Shown: positions 41,865 to 50,597 of the stretch, one piece after another
How the letters are laid out: each line of letters starts with the position of its first letter
Position numbering within the stretch: the stretch's first letter is position 1
DNA from: Pseudomonadota bacterium
GTDB lineage: Bacteria; Pseudomonadota; Alphaproteobacteria; Caulobacterales; Caulobacteraceae
NCBI GenBank assembly: GCA_023386645.1
Contig: JAEWJI010000010.1
Span: forward strand, 8,086-72,085
Length of the DNA stretch: 64,000 nt
Direction of reading: 5' to 3'
Program-made: the position numbers and the translations under genes
The notes under the pieces: model-generated
Database searches by the model: none
What the model saw: only the letters and a program-made list of their open reading frames with translations
What the model was told of the DNA's origin: nothing

Positions 41865-41879
41865 CGCCGGGCAAAAAGC
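41865..41879 (+). promoter_or_regulatory. ftr-like element, copy B (putative FlbD site)
   Basis: The sequence CGCCGGGCAAAAAGC lies about 115 bp upstream of the fliK sigma-54 promoter and about 30 bp upstream of the flgK promoter on the other strand, a place where an enhancer could serve both. It is an inverted near-copy of element A. Confidence 0.62.
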
Positions 41880-41980
41880 GGTGCGGAGGGCGGCAAGAAT
41901 CGGCGCGAGCGCCCGGCACAGCCTCGGCGACTGCCGCAGAAACGTCAGAAGAAACAGAGACTAACGGAGGCCGTCGCTAC

Positions 41981-41995
41981 TGGCCCAAGGCTTGC
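41981..41995 (+). promoter_or_regulatory. sigma-54 promoter for fliK-flgD-flgE
   Basis: The sequence TGGCCCAAGGCTTGC has GG and GC separated by exactly 10 bases and TTGC at -12. Transcription would begin near 42007. This rules out a TTG start at 41992 for fliK, because that codon lies in the promoter. Confidence 0.75.
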
Positions 41996-42045
41996 GGCGG
42001 GCCGGCCCGATGTTTCCAGGCGCAGCAGGCGCCGCCCCAGATCGC

Positions 42046-43644
42046 ATGTCGCCTGCCTTCATGTCCGCCGAGTTCATCCTCGCCCTGCCGACCGCCGCTC
42101 CGTCCGCCTCGACGGCGAGCGAGGGCGCGCCCGTTTCGGAAGACGCGGCCGCAGCGTTCGCGGGCCTGCTGGCGCCGGAGATGAGCGCCGCCAACGCCCC
42201 CATCGCGCGGTCGGCTCAGGCCGTCCCTTCCGCACCCATCCCCTCGCTGCTGAACGGCGCCGCCATGTTCAGCCACATGCCGCTGGCCGCTCCTCCCCCG
42301 CCGGGCCACAACGCCGTCCCACCGCCCGCCAATGACACGACGGAAACCCCCGTCGTCGACACCGACCCGGTCCAGTCCGCCCCGGTCGAGATCAACGTCC
42401 AGAGCCCGAAAGGGTCAGAGCCGAACTTCCGCCCGGCGTCTCCGGAAAAAGAGAAAGCTCCAGCAGAGCCGCAAGGCTCGGCTGTCGAGCCGGTCCCCGC
42501 CCCGGCCCCGGCAGTCGTTCCGCCTGAGGTGAAGACGGAAGCCTCGGTCTCGACCATGGCGGGGCAATCCGCTCCGGCGCCGACCGCCGAGACCCCTGAA
42601 TTCCCCGAGGCAGGTCCGCTCTTCCCGACCAGGCAACTCCCCTCGGCCGCCCCGACGGCGCCCGAGCTTGCAAGATCCGAAACCTCCTCGACCGATCCGG
42701 CCCAGCCGAAGGTCGCGAACGTCCAGGTCCCCCCTCCAGCCGCTGGCCAGGGCCCGGTCGTCGCCAAGAGGGACGCGCCCGCGCCCGTCGCGGAACTGGC
42801 CGTGAAGGACTCGACGTCCGGGGGCGACCTGACGACGCTCGAGGACGCACCCCCCTCGACCGAACGCCCCCTGGCCTCGCTGCCCCTCCCGATGACAAGG
42901 GCGGACCGCCGCCTGGTGGAGACTCCGGCCGCGCGGACGCAGACCACGTCGACCACCGCAGCGGCCTCCGCGTCCGTTTCAATCGAGAAGCCTTCGCCGC
43001 CGGCTGATCCCGCCGGGTCGCCAGGCGCCCCGCGCGACATGACCGGGCCCGCCCCGGCCACGCCACCCGCGTCCCCGCCGCCGATCGCGGCCCCCCCGCC
43101 CATTTCCGCCGAGGCCCCCGTCGCCGATGCGGCCGGGCCCATGGCGGGATCGGCGTCCGCCGAAGTGGTCGCCCGCGAGGCCGCTCCTGAAGTCGCCTTC
43201 GACCGGGCCCCGATGATCTCGCGCGCGGGCGCCGAAACGACAGCTCAGCTGACGGTGCAGATCGTCAAGCGGCTGGAGGGCCGGTCGACCCGGTTCGAGA
43301 TGGCCCTGACGCCCGAGGACCTGGGCCGGGTTGAGGTGTCGGTCGAGATCGACGCCGACGGCCAGCTCGCGGCCCGCCTGGCTTTCGACAGCCCCGCCGC
43401 GGCCGCCGAACTTCGCGGCCGGGTCGACGAGTTGCGGCGGCAACTGGAGCAGGCCGGCTTCACCATCGGCCAGGACGCCCTCGACTTCTCCGAGCGCCGC
43501 TCCTCTTCCGGCCAGGACGAACGCCGTTTCGGCCAGGCCTTCGCCGGCGCCGCCCGACTGAACGGACAGGCCGACACCGCGCCGGTGGCCGGACCCTGGA
43601 TTCCCCTGACCCTCGCCCCCGGGCGGGTGGACGTGAAGGTCTGA
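42046..43644 (+). CDS. fliK: flagellar hook-length control protein FliK
   Basis: This is 532 residues from ATG 42046; ATG 42061 is also possible, and no ribosome-binding site decides between them. Residues ~1-390 are a low-complexity chain of Ala, Pro, Ser and Glu, as usual for the FliK ruler. The C-terminal Flg_hook domain is clear: TVQIVKRLEGRSTRFEMALT, PEDLGRVEVSVEIDADGQLA, FDSPAAAAELRGRVDELRRQ and LEQAGFTIGQDALDFS. It measures hook length and signals the export gate to switch substrates. flgD follows after 3 bp. Confidence 0.85.
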   Translation: MSPAFMSAEFILALPTAAPSASTASEGAPVSEDAAAAFAGLLAPEMSAANAPIARSAQAVPSAPIPSLLNGAAMFSHMPLAAPPPPGHNAVPPPANDTTETPVVDTDPVQSAPVEINVQSPKGSEPNFRPASPEKEKAPAEPQGSAVEPVPAPAPAVVPPEVKTEASVSTMAGQSAPAPTAETPEFPEAGPLFPTRQLPSAAPTAPELARSETSSTDPAQPKVANVQVPPPAAGQGPVVAKRDAPAPVAELAVKDSTSGGDLTTLEDAPPSTERPLASLPLPMTRADRRLVETPAARTQTTSTTAAASASVSIEKPSPPADPAGSPGAPRDMTGPAPATPPASPPPIAAPPPISAEAPVADAAGPMAGSASAEVVAREAAPEVAFDRAPMISRAGAETTAQLTVQIVKRLEGRSTRFEMALTPEDLGRVEVSVEIDADGQLAARLAFDSPAAAAELRGRVDELRRQLEQAGFTIGQDALDFSERRSSSGQDERRFGQAFAGAARLNGQADTAPVAGPWIPLTLAPGRVDVKV

Positions 43645-43647
43645 TAC

Positions 43648-44385
43648 ATGGTTGACGCCATAACCACCACGAACGCCGTGAACCGCATGTCTGCGGGCTC
43701 GGGCATGCTCGCCTCGAACTTCGAGACCTTCCTCAGCCTGCTGACCGCGCAGCTGAAAAACCAGGACCCGCTGTCGCCGGTCGATTCCAACGAGTTCACC
43801 GCCCAGCTGACGCAGATGGCGGGGGTGGAGCAGCAGCTGCTGACCAATGACCTGCTGACCAGCCTGCTGGCCGCGCAACAAGGCGGCGGGCTGAACGGCG
43901 CGGCGAACTACATCGGCAAGCAGGCCACGGCCGCCTGGTCGGCGACCAAGATCGAGGACGGCAAGGCGACCTGGAGCTATGAGCTGGCCGCCGACGCGAC
44001 CGAAGCCAAGCTGCAGGTGCTGGACGGCTCCGGCCAGGTGGTCTGGAGCGGCGACGCCCCAAGCCGCGAGGCCGGCCTGCACGACTTCACCTGGAACGGC
44101 CAGACCACCGGCGGCGGCAAGGTCGACGACGGCGGGGTCTACACCTTGAAGATCGTCGCCAAGACCGGCTCGGGCTCCGCCGTGGACAGCCAGGTGCTGA
44201 CGCGCGGCCGGATCACCGGGGTCGAGCTCTACGACGGCCAGCCGTATCTGACGATCGGCTCCTCCATCCTGCCGCTGTCCACCGTGATCGCGCTCAGCGA
44301 GCAGAGCAACGCCCCCGACGAAGCCGAGCCCAGCGCCATCCAGCGCGCCGCATCGGCCCTCAACCCCATGAAACTGTTTTCCTAA
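43648..44385 (+). CDS. flgD: flagellar hook capping protein FlgD
   Basis: This is 245 residues. The N-terminal export/capping segment has NFETFLSLLTAQLKNQDPLS and PVDSNEFTAQLTQMAGVEQQ, diagnostic of FlgD. The tudor/FnIII-like part follows: QATAAWSATKIEDGKATWSY, VVWSGDAPSREAGLHDFTWN and GGKVDDGGVYTLKIVAKTG. FlgD caps the growing hook so that FlgE subunits can add. Confidence 0.94.
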   Translation: MVDAITTTNAVNRMSAGSGMLASNFETFLSLLTAQLKNQDPLSPVDSNEFTAQLTQMAGVEQQLLTNDLLTSLLAAQQGGGLNGAANYIGKQATAAWSATKIEDGKATWSYELAADATEAKLQVLDGSGQVVWSGDAPSREAGLHDFTWNGQTTGGGKVDDGGVYTLKIVAKTGSGSAVDSQVLTRGRITGVELYDGQPYLTIGSSILPLSTVIALSEQSNAPDEAEPSAIQRAASALNPMKLFS

Positions 44386-44397
44386 GGAGCCCACGCC

Positions 44398-46092
44398 ATG
44401 AGCATCAACAGCGCCCTTCTGGCCGGCGTGTCCGGCCTGACCGCCAACTCCGCCGCCCTCGCAGCCATCTCCCAGAACATCGCGAACGTGAACACCGTCG
44501 GGTACAAGCGCAGCCAGGGCGAGTTCCAGACCGTGGTGAACAGCCAGAGCCAAGGTGCCGGCTATTCCGCCGGCGGCGTGCTGGCTTCGGCCCGGCATTT
44601 CACCAGCCAGAACGGCCAGCTGCAGCGGACCTCGTCATCCACCGACCTCGGCATCTCCGGCCAGGGTTTCTTCGTCGTGACCGAAAAGGCCGAGGGCCTT
44701 GAGCCGACCGACAGCCGCCTGTTCACCCGGGCCGGGGCGTTCCGGGTCGACAACCTCGGCTACCTGAAGAACACGGCCGGGCTCTACCTGCAGGGCTGGC
44801 CCGTCGACGCCAACGGCGACATCAACACCGACCCCTCGGACCTGGGCCGGCTGCGCACCATCAACGTGGGCTCCGTGGGCGGCACGGCGGAGGCGACGAC
44901 CCGCATCCAGCTGAACGCCAACCTGCGCTCGAGCCAGACCGTCTCCGCCGAGGCCTCGCCCCTGAACAAGACCGGCGTGGTCGACAGCGGCGGGACCAGC
45001 CACAGCTTCAGCGTCAACTACACTCGCGTCGGCGATCCGGCCGACCGCCGCTGGGCCGTCGAAATCAAGCGTGGCAGCGAGACCATCACCGGCAACGTCG
45101 AGTATGACGCCACCGGAAACCTGACGGCCACCACCCTGCCGGGCAACCTCACCGACCTGGACCTTGCGTCCGGAGAAACGGTGTCGCTCGCGTCGCTGGG
45201 GCTGGCCACGTCGGTCGACGCCCGCAGCAAGTACGATCCGGCCATCAACTCCATGGCCATGTGGGATCCCGAGACCCAGGCGGGGGTGAAGCCGGACTTC
45301 GAGGTCACCATCCCGGTTTCGGACTCCAAGGGCGGCCAGCGCACGCTCGCCTTGTCCTTCCTGAAGAGCACGGTGCCCAATCAGTGGTACGCCGAGATTC
45401 GCGCCATCCCCGCCGATGACGTCGTCACCGGCGACGGCCTGTCGAACGGGCAGCTGAAGACTGGCCTCGTGGCATTCACCCAGGACGGGCGACTGGACAT
45501 GGACGCGATGGCGATGCTGGGCGCCGATGCCCTGTTCGCCGATCCTTCCGCGGCCACCCTGACCTTTGGATCTTCCGACGCGGCGAACCCGACGGCCGGA
45601 GCCTTCAACTGGGCCGCTGACCTGGGCATCGACGACCAGGTGATCAGCTTCGACCTGGCCGCGGCCGCGGGCGGGCTGACCCAGTACGACAGCGCGTCCG
45701 TGGTGCAGGCGACCCTGACCAACGGCACCGCCTTCGGCAACCTGTCGGAGGTCAAGATCGACGAGAAGGGCTTCGTCACCGCCATCTTCGACAACGGCGT
45801 CACCCGCCAGATCGCCCAGGTCGCGCTCGCCACCTTCCCCAGCGCCGACAGTCTGGTCGCCGTGGCCGGCAACGCCTACCGCGTCAGCCAGGGCTCCGGC
45901 ACCTTCAACCTCAAGCAGGCGGGCACCGGGGGCGCGGGCATGATCGGCGCTTCGCAGCTGGAGGCCTCGACCGTCGATCTGTCGACCGAGTTCACCGGCC
46001 TGATCACGACCCAGCGCGCCTATTCCGCCTCGTCCAAGATCATCACGACCGCCGACGAGATGCTGGCCGAGCTGATCAGCATCAAACGCTGA
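44398..46092 (+). CDS. flgE: flagellar hook protein FlgE
   Basis: This is 564 residues with AAGGAG 8 nt upstream of the ATG. The N-terminus is NSALLAGVSGLTANSAALAA with ISQNIANVNTVGYKRSQGEF, and the C-terminus EFTGLITTQRAYSASSKIIT and DEMLAELISIKR; both form the inner hook core. DLGISGQGFFVV marks domain D1. The middle is a variable surface domain, which makes it longer than E. coli FlgE but similar to Caulobacter. Confidence 0.95.
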   Translation: MSINSALLAGVSGLTANSAALAAISQNIANVNTVGYKRSQGEFQTVVNSQSQGAGYSAGGVLASARHFTSQNGQLQRTSSSTDLGISGQGFFVVTEKAEGLEPTDSRLFTRAGAFRVDNLGYLKNTAGLYLQGWPVDANGDINTDPSDLGRLRTINVGSVGGTAEATTRIQLNANLRSSQTVSAEASPLNKTGVVDSGGTSHSFSVNYTRVGDPADRRWAVEIKRGSETITGNVEYDATGNLTATTLPGNLTDLDLASGETVSLASLGLATSVDARSKYDPAINSMAMWDPETQAGVKPDFEVTIPVSDSKGGQRTLALSFLKSTVPNQWYAEIRAIPADDVVTGDGLSNGQLKTGLVAFTQDGRLDMDAMAMLGADALFADPSAATLTFGSSDAANPTAGAFNWAADLGIDDQVISFDLAAAAGGLTQYDSASVVQATLTNGTAFGNLSEVKIDEKGFVTAIFDNGVTRQIAQVALATFPSADSLVAVAGNAYRVSQGSGTFNLKQAGTGGAGMIGASQLEASTVDLSTEFTGLITTQRAYSASSKIITTADEMLAELISIKR

Positions 46093-46195
46093 TCGGCGAG
46101 TAAGTAATCGTTATCCTCAATGAATCGTCGCTTAGCGCAGGGTTACCGAAGTCTTGGCGAAGGTGGGCAGATTATTCCTTCCTTCACCACGACGC

Positions 46196-46210
46196 TTAAA
46201 CGGCCTTTAG
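46196..46210 (+). promoter_or_regulatory. CtrA-type binding site upstream of sciP
   Basis: TTAA-N7-TTAG (TTAAACGGCCTTTAG) differs in one base from the CtrA box TTAA-N7-TTAA. It lies 55 bp before the sciP start, in the 172-bp gap after flgE. In Caulobacter, sciP is a CtrA target. Confidence 0.6.
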
Positions 46211-46264
46211 CGGCGCCGCGCCTACAACCATGACCAATGGTGGTGGTGAATGAGGCTTAAGCCC

Positions 46265-46549
46265 ATGCTGCAAGAGCGACGCCTGAATAGTAAGGGCGAA
46301 CAGTACGTGGTCGGACCGACGGGTACCCCCCTGACCCTGCACGACCTGCCGCCGGCGAACACCGACCGCTGGGTCATCCGCCGCAAGGCTGAGGTGGTCG
46401 CGGCGGTGCGCGGCGGCCTGCTGAGCTTGGACGAAGCCCTGGCCAAGTATCGGCTGACGGCCGAGGAGTTCCTGGCCTGGCAGAAGGCCATCGACAAATG
46501 GGGCATGCAGGGCCTGCGCACCACGCGGATCCAGAGCTACCGGTCGTAG
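46265..46549 (+). CDS. sciP: CtrA inhibitory protein SciP (DUF1153)
   Basis: This is 94 residues. ATG 46265 has GAGG nine bases upstream; ATG 46250 in the same frame would add five residues but has no good site. The sequence MLQERRLNSKGEQYVVGPTG, then LPPANTDRWVIRRKAEVVAA, GGLLSLDEALAKYRLTAEEF is the DUF1153 helix-turn-helix fold. In Caulobacter, SciP binds the master regulator CtrA in swarmer cells and blocks activation of its promoters, and it lies downstream of flgE there as well. A CtrA-like box precedes it, and a terminator follows. Confidence 0.94.
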   Translation: MLQERRLNSKGEQYVVGPTGTPLTLHDLPPANTDRWVIRRKAEVVAAVRGGLLSLDEALAKYRLTAEEFLAWQKAIDKWGMQGLRTTRIQSYRS

Positions 46550-46572
46550 GGCCGGCCGCAGCCGAGACTTCG

Positions 46573-46607
46573 ACGGCCGCTCCTGCAAGGGGCGGCCGTT
46601 GTCGTTT
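46573..46607 (+). terminator. intrinsic terminator after sciP
   Basis: CGGCCGCTCC (46574-46583) pairs with GGGGCGGCCG (46589-46598) around a TGCAA loop, with one G-T pair, and TTGTCGTTT follows. It lies 25 bp after the sciP stop and isolates it from mnmA. Confidence 0.75.
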
Positions 46608-46642
46608 CAGCAAGCCTCGAAACCGCCCGTCCCACTCGCTAT

Positions 46643-47854
46643 ATGGCGGCGATGACGCTCGCCGAGCCGATCTGTGCGATCCCCGATATCGCGCCCGCCG
46701 ACATGGACGGGGCGATCGCGGCCGCGCGTGCGGCGGTGGGCCTTCCGATAGGCGCCCGTGTCGTGGCGGCCATGTCGGGCGGCGTTGACTCGACCGTGGT
46801 CGCGGCTCTGCTGGCCAAGGCGGGCTATGATGTCGTCGGCGTCACCCTGCAGCTCTACGACCACGGCGCCGCGCTGAAGAAGAAGGGCGCCTGCTGCGCC
46901 GGCCAGGACATCCACGACGCCCGGCTGGCGGCCGAAACCATCGGCGTCCCGCACTATGTGCTCGATTACGAAAGCCGCTTCCGCGACGCGGTGATCGACC
47001 AGTTCGCCGACAGTTACCTGCGCGGGCAGACGCCGGTGCCGTGCATCCGCTGCAATCAGACTGTGAAGTTCCGCGATCTTCTGGACGTCGCGCGCGACCT
47101 CGGAGCCGAAGCCATGGCGACGGGCCACTATGTGCGGCGCGCGGTCGGCGCCGACGGCCGGACGCAGATGCGCAAGGCCATCGATCCGTCGCGCGACCAG
47201 TCCTACTTCCTGTTCGCCACCAGCCGGGCCCAGCTAGACTATCTGCGGTTCCCGCTGGCCGATCTGGAAAAGCCGCAGGTGCGCGGCGTGGCGGCGGAGC
47301 TTGGCCTGCGCATCGCCGCCAAGCCGGACAGCCAGGACATCTGCTTCGTGCCGTCAGGGGACTATCGGACCCTCATCGACCGCCTGCGGCCCCAGGGGCG
47401 CGAGGCCGGCGAGATCGTGCACATGGACGGCCGGGTGCTTGGCCGACACGGCGGCATCACCGACTACACCATCGGCCAACGGCGCGGCCTTAATGTCGCG
47501 GTCGGCGAGCCCCTGTTCGTCACCCGGCTGGATCCGGACCGTCATCAGGTGATCGTCGGGCCGCGCGAGGCCCTGCTGACGGCGTCGCTCCGGCTGGAGG
47601 AAACCAACTGGCTGGGCGACGAGGCCTCGATCGAGGACGCGGCCAGGGCTGGAGCCCCGGTGCTGGCCCGCGTGCGTTCCACGCGCGCCCCCTCTCCGGC
47701 CCGGCTCGGCTTGGACGACGGCGATGTCGTGGTGCGCTTCGACACGGGCGAGGAAGGCGTGGCGCCCGGTCAGGCCTGCGCCCTCTACGATCCGACCGAT
47801 CCCGATCGTCTGCTCGGCGGCGGCTTCATTCGGGACACCCGCGCGCTTGTCTGA
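46643..47854 (+). CDS. mnmA: tRNA-specific 2-thiouridylase MnmA
   Basis: This is 403 residues from ATG 46643; ATG 46652 is possible. The PP-loop SGGVDS is at 45-50. One catalytic Cys is in TPVPCIRCNQTVKFRDLLD, the other in KPDSQDICFVPSGDY. Also seen are AMATGHYVRR, RDQSYFLFATSRAQLDYLRF and DYTIGQRRGLNVA. It puts sulfur on U34 of Lys, Glu and Gln tRNAs. The downstream hemerythrin-like gene starts at or near its stop. Confidence 0.96.
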   Translation: MAAMTLAEPICAIPDIAPADMDGAIAAARAAVGLPIGARVVAAMSGGVDSTVVAALLAKAGYDVVGVTLQLYDHGAALKKKGACCAGQDIHDARLAAETIGVPHYVLDYESRFRDAVIDQFADSYLRGQTPVPCIRCNQTVKFRDLLDVARDLGAEAMATGHYVRRAVGADGRTQMRKAIDPSRDQSYFLFATSRAQLDYLRFPLADLEKPQVRGVAAELGLRIAAKPDSQDICFVPSGDYRTLIDRLRPQGREAGEIVHMDGRVLGRHGGITDYTIGQRRGLNVAVGEPLFVTRLDPDRHQVIVGPREALLTASLRLEETNWLGDEASIEDAARAGAPVLARVRSTRAPSPARLGLDDGDVVVRFDTGEEGVAPGQACALYDPTDPDRLLGGGFIRDTRALV

Positions 47855-47858
47855 GACG

Positions 47859-48419
47859 GTGGACGACACGGCCGGGCTGAACGGCCGCGTAGGCCTGCCT
47901 GCCGAGATGCTCTATCTGCGCGACGCCTATCCGCGCTTGCGCTGGTCCGAACCCCTGCCGGACGTGGCCGCTCACTGGCTCCAGATGCATGACGGCTTTC
48001 GCGAGCATCAGGCGCACATGCTGGCGATGGTCGAGGGGTGGCGGGGCGGCGCGACCGACGTGGCGGGCCTGCACCGCGCCCTGATCCCCGCGCTCCAGGG
48101 CTTCCTCCAGCATCTGGACGGCCACCACCGGATCGAGAGCGGCCACTACTTCCCCCAATTCAGGCGGATCGAACCCCGGATCTCGGCCGGCATCGACCTG
48201 CTGGACCGGGACCACGAGACCGTCCACGTCCATCTGGAGACCCTGCATCGACTGGGGTTCGATTTTCATCGGGCGGTGACCGAGAATGACCAGCCGAAAG
48301 ACGCGGGCGAGCGGCTGGCGGACGCCCTGGAGGCGGCAGGAGCGCCGCTGCTGCGCCATCTCGAGGACGAGGAAGACATCGTCATTCCGCTCATGGCGCT
48401 GAGGGTGCGGGGCGGCTAG
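47859..48419 (+). CDS. hemerythrin-like (HHE) domain protein
   Basis: This is 186 residues from GTG 47859, 4 bp after the mnmA stop; a TTG at 47847 is in frame too. A four-helix bundle with possible iron ligands is visible: MHDGFREHQAHMLAM, HLDGHHRIESGHYFPQ, LLDRDHETVHVHLETLH and LLRHLEDEEDIVIPLM. Such proteins bind a di-iron centre and sense or store oxygen or NO, or work in iron-sulfur repair. The role here is unknown. It is convergent with and overlaps the TPR gene by 4 bp. Confidence 0.82.
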   Translation: MDDTAGLNGRVGLPAEMLYLRDAYPRLRWSEPLPDVAAHWLQMHDGFREHQAHMLAMVEGWRGGATDVAGLHRALIPALQGFLQHLDGHHRIESGHYFPQFRRIEPRISAGIDLLDRDHETVHVHLETLHRLGFDFHRAVTENDQPKDAGERLADALEAAGAPLLRHLEDEEDIVIPLMALRVRGG

Positions 48420-49846
48420 CCGGCGGCGGCGGCGTCCCAGGCGGCGGTGACGGTCAGTCGATAGACATGGCGGTAGGCGTCCAGGTCGCGCCGCCCCTCG
48501 CTGTCGCGCGCGCCCGCTCCGGTCTCCAGAGCCAGAGCGGCCCCGGCCTGCCGCAGCCGCGGCAGGGCCTCGGCCGGACGATGATCGGCGGCGAGCGCCG
48601 CGCCCAGGTTCGCCTGGCTGCCGATCCGCGACAGATGCCCCTCCGGCAGGTGCAGCGCGACCGCCTCCGCGCGCTCCAACCGCCTGACCGCCCCGGCGCG
48701 GTCGCCCGTTTCGCCCGCTGCGATGGCCCATAGGAACAGCGGCCTCAGAAGGTCCGGACTGTCGGGACCCGCGTCAGCCTCGATCAGGGCCACGGCCCGC
48801 TCAAGCAGCCGCTCGGCCTCGGCCGACTGCCCCCGCAGCAGGGTGGCGTCGGCCAGGTTGGTCAAGGCGTCGGCCAGCCCTGGGTGGTCGGGGCCCAATA
48901 GCCGCTCCTGCAGCGCCAGCGCCCGGCGGGCCGAGGCGTCCGCCTCCGTGTCCATGGCCAGGCGCAGCAACAGTTGGGTCTCGGACATGAGGGCGGAGAC
49001 CAGGTCGGGACCTTCGTCCCGCGCCAACATCTCAACCGCGCGCCGCTGCATGGCCAGCGCCGCCTCGGGCCTCCCAAGGGCCGCGGTCGTGGTGGCCAGA
49101 TACGACAGACTCTGGGCCATCAGTCGATCGTCAGCCCCCTGTCCGCTCTCGCGCAGCGCGACCGCGCGGCGCAACAGGGGTTCCGCCTCGGCATAGCGGG
49201 CCTGATCCATCAGCAGACCACCGAGGTTGTTCAGGGTCAGCGCCAGTTGCTCCGAAGTCCCCGACGCCTCACGCACGCTCAGGATCGCGCGATGGATGGC
49301 CTCCGCCTCGGCCGGCCGGTTCAGGAAGCGCAGGGCCGAGGCCTGATTGTTGCGAGCGATCAGCACGCCGTCGCCGTCATCGCCCTCGCTCGCGCGCCAT
49401 GCGGCCTCCGCCGCCCGGGCCATCGCCAGGGCCTCAGCGTAGCGACCCTGGGCGTTCAGGTTGGCGCTCAGGTGGTTGGCGATCACCCCGAGATAGGGAT
49501 GGCCCGGCTCGACTGACCGGGTCAGCAGCAGCTGGGCCCGGCGCAAGATGGGCTCGGCTTCGCGGTGGCGGCCCTGGGCGTCGACGGCCTCGCCCCATTT
49601 CATGGTCAGGGCCCCGGCGTCGGGCGAGGTTTGGCCCCAGAGTTGGAGCGCCTGTTCGGCCGCGGATCGAAACAGCGGCTCGGCCTCGGCGGGACGGCCC
49701 TCGTCGAGCAAGGCCTGGCCCTGGTTCACAGCCGCCTGGATGGCGGCGGCATCCTGAGGCGCCGGCCAAGCGACGCAGGGTGAGGCCCCCAACCCCCCGG
49801 CCAGCAGCAGCGCGACGATGACGGTGCGTCCCCGGCCCATGCCCAA
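48416..49846 (-). CDS. exported tetratricopeptide-repeat protein
   Basis: This is 476 residues. It opens with a signal peptide (RTVIVALLLAGGLGASPCVA). The mature part is an array of about nine TPR or kinesin-light-chain-like units, e.g. QALLDEGRPAEAEPLFRSAA, YAEALAMARAAEAAWRASEG, TLNNLGGLLMDQARYAEAEP and LADALTNLADATLLRGQSAE. TPRs bind partner proteins; no enzyme domain is seen. The role is unknown. It is divergent from the small secreted protein gene at 49958. Confidence 0.85.
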   Translation of the reverse strand: MGMGRGRTVIVALLLAGGLGASPCVAWPAPQDAAAIQAAVNQGQALLDEGRPAEAEPLFRSAAEQALQLWGQTSPDAGALTMKWGEAVDAQGRHREAEPILRRAQLLLTRSVEPGHPYLGVIANHLSANLNAQGRYAEALAMARAAEAAWRASEGDDGDGVLIARNNQASALRFLNRPAEAEAIHRAILSVREASGTSEQLALTLNNLGGLLMDQARYAEAEPLLRRAVALRESGQGADDRLMAQSLSYLATTTAALGRPEAALAMQRRAVEMLARDEGPDLVSALMSETQLLLRLAMDTEADASARRALALQERLLGPDHPGLADALTNLADATLLRGQSAEAERLLERAVALIEADAGPDSPDLLRPLFLWAIAAGETGDRAGAVRRLERAEAVALHLPEGHLSRIGSQANLGAALAADHRPAEALPRLRQAGAALALETGAGARDSEGRRDLDAYRHVYRLTVTAAWDAAAAG

Positions 49847-49957
49847 GGCTTATCATGCACGCCGTTGGCCGGAGGCGCCGGTTCCTGACGATCCCGTTCG
49901 CCGACTTGGCCCAGGGCTCGTGGTCAGGCACGCTGGTAACCGCCTGGAGAAGCTCAC

Positions 49958-50485
49958 ATGCGCCGCCTGATCCTGATGTCCGCCCTCGCCGCCGCTCTCG
50001 CCGGTCCAGCCGGCGCCCAGACCCTGGTCGACACCCCGCCCGGCACGGCTGGCGAAGCCGCCGGCATCACCCTTCACGAGTTCTGCCTGCCCCAGTTCGA
50101 CGCCGAGGGCCGATCGCCTGACCGGGTCGCGGCCCTGGCGGCCTCGGTGGGACTGAACGACGCAATGGGCGAATGGGTCGCGCCCTCGCCGGCCGGGACC
50201 ACGGTCACCGCCGCCTGGATCGAGGAGAACGGCGTCTGTCGCGTCACGGTGACGGGGCCCGCCGGCGCGGGCGCCGACCTGCTGGACGCCATGGACGGCA
50301 TCGGCTGGACGCCGATGCAGCGGGGCGTTCAGGCCAGCGAGGACATCATGGTCGATGTCTGGACCGGCCAACCGCAGGGTATCCCCCAGCCGGTGATGAT
50401 CGCGGCCAACCGCTGGGTCTCCGACGCCGAGCCCGAGGGCGGGGTGCGGTTGATGCTCAACATGCTGCTGTCGAGCGCCGAATAG
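49958..50485 (+). CDS. small exported hypothetical protein
   Basis: This is 175 residues. The signal peptide is MRRLILMSALAAALAGPAGA, with cleavage after AQ. The mature part has two Cys (LHEFCLPQF and NGVCRVTVTG), a hydrophilic middle and a C-terminal MLNMLLSSAE. I recognise no family. AGAAGC at 49946-49950 is a weak ribosome-binding site. The S9 peptidase gene follows after 112 bp. Confidence 0.7.
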   Translation: MRRLILMSALAAALAGPAGAQTLVDTPPGTAGEAAGITLHEFCLPQFDAEGRSPDRVAALAASVGLNDAMGEWVAPSPAGTTVTAAWIEENGVCRVTVTGPAGAGADLLDAMDGIGWTPMQRGVQASEDIMVDVWTGQPQGIPQPVMIAANRWVSDAEPEGGVRLMLNMLLSSAE

Positions 50486-50597
50486 CCGGCGGCTCGCCCA
50501 TAGCGGCCAACAGCCCCGCTCCGTTCGGCCAACAGGCGACACAGCGCGCATGGCGTGGTTCTCTCCCCACCGAATCCGATCCGGGAGGGAATCGACC

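Larger units (their letters stand above)
41676..42045. promoter_or_regulatory. divergent flagellar control region between flgK and fliK
   Basis: This 370-bp gene-free stretch holds a sigma-54-type promoter on each strand and two copies of a 15-bp element in opposite orientation (listed separately). The same arrangement, divergent flaN (flgK) and flbG hook transcription units with shared ftr enhancers, is described for Caulobacter crescentus. Confidence 0.8.

Noticed and set aside
42979..44598. A 539-residue frame antisense to fliK and flgD
   Set aside because: The sense strand encodes the Flg_hook and FlgD motifs; the antisense product has Gly/Arg repeats and no motifs.
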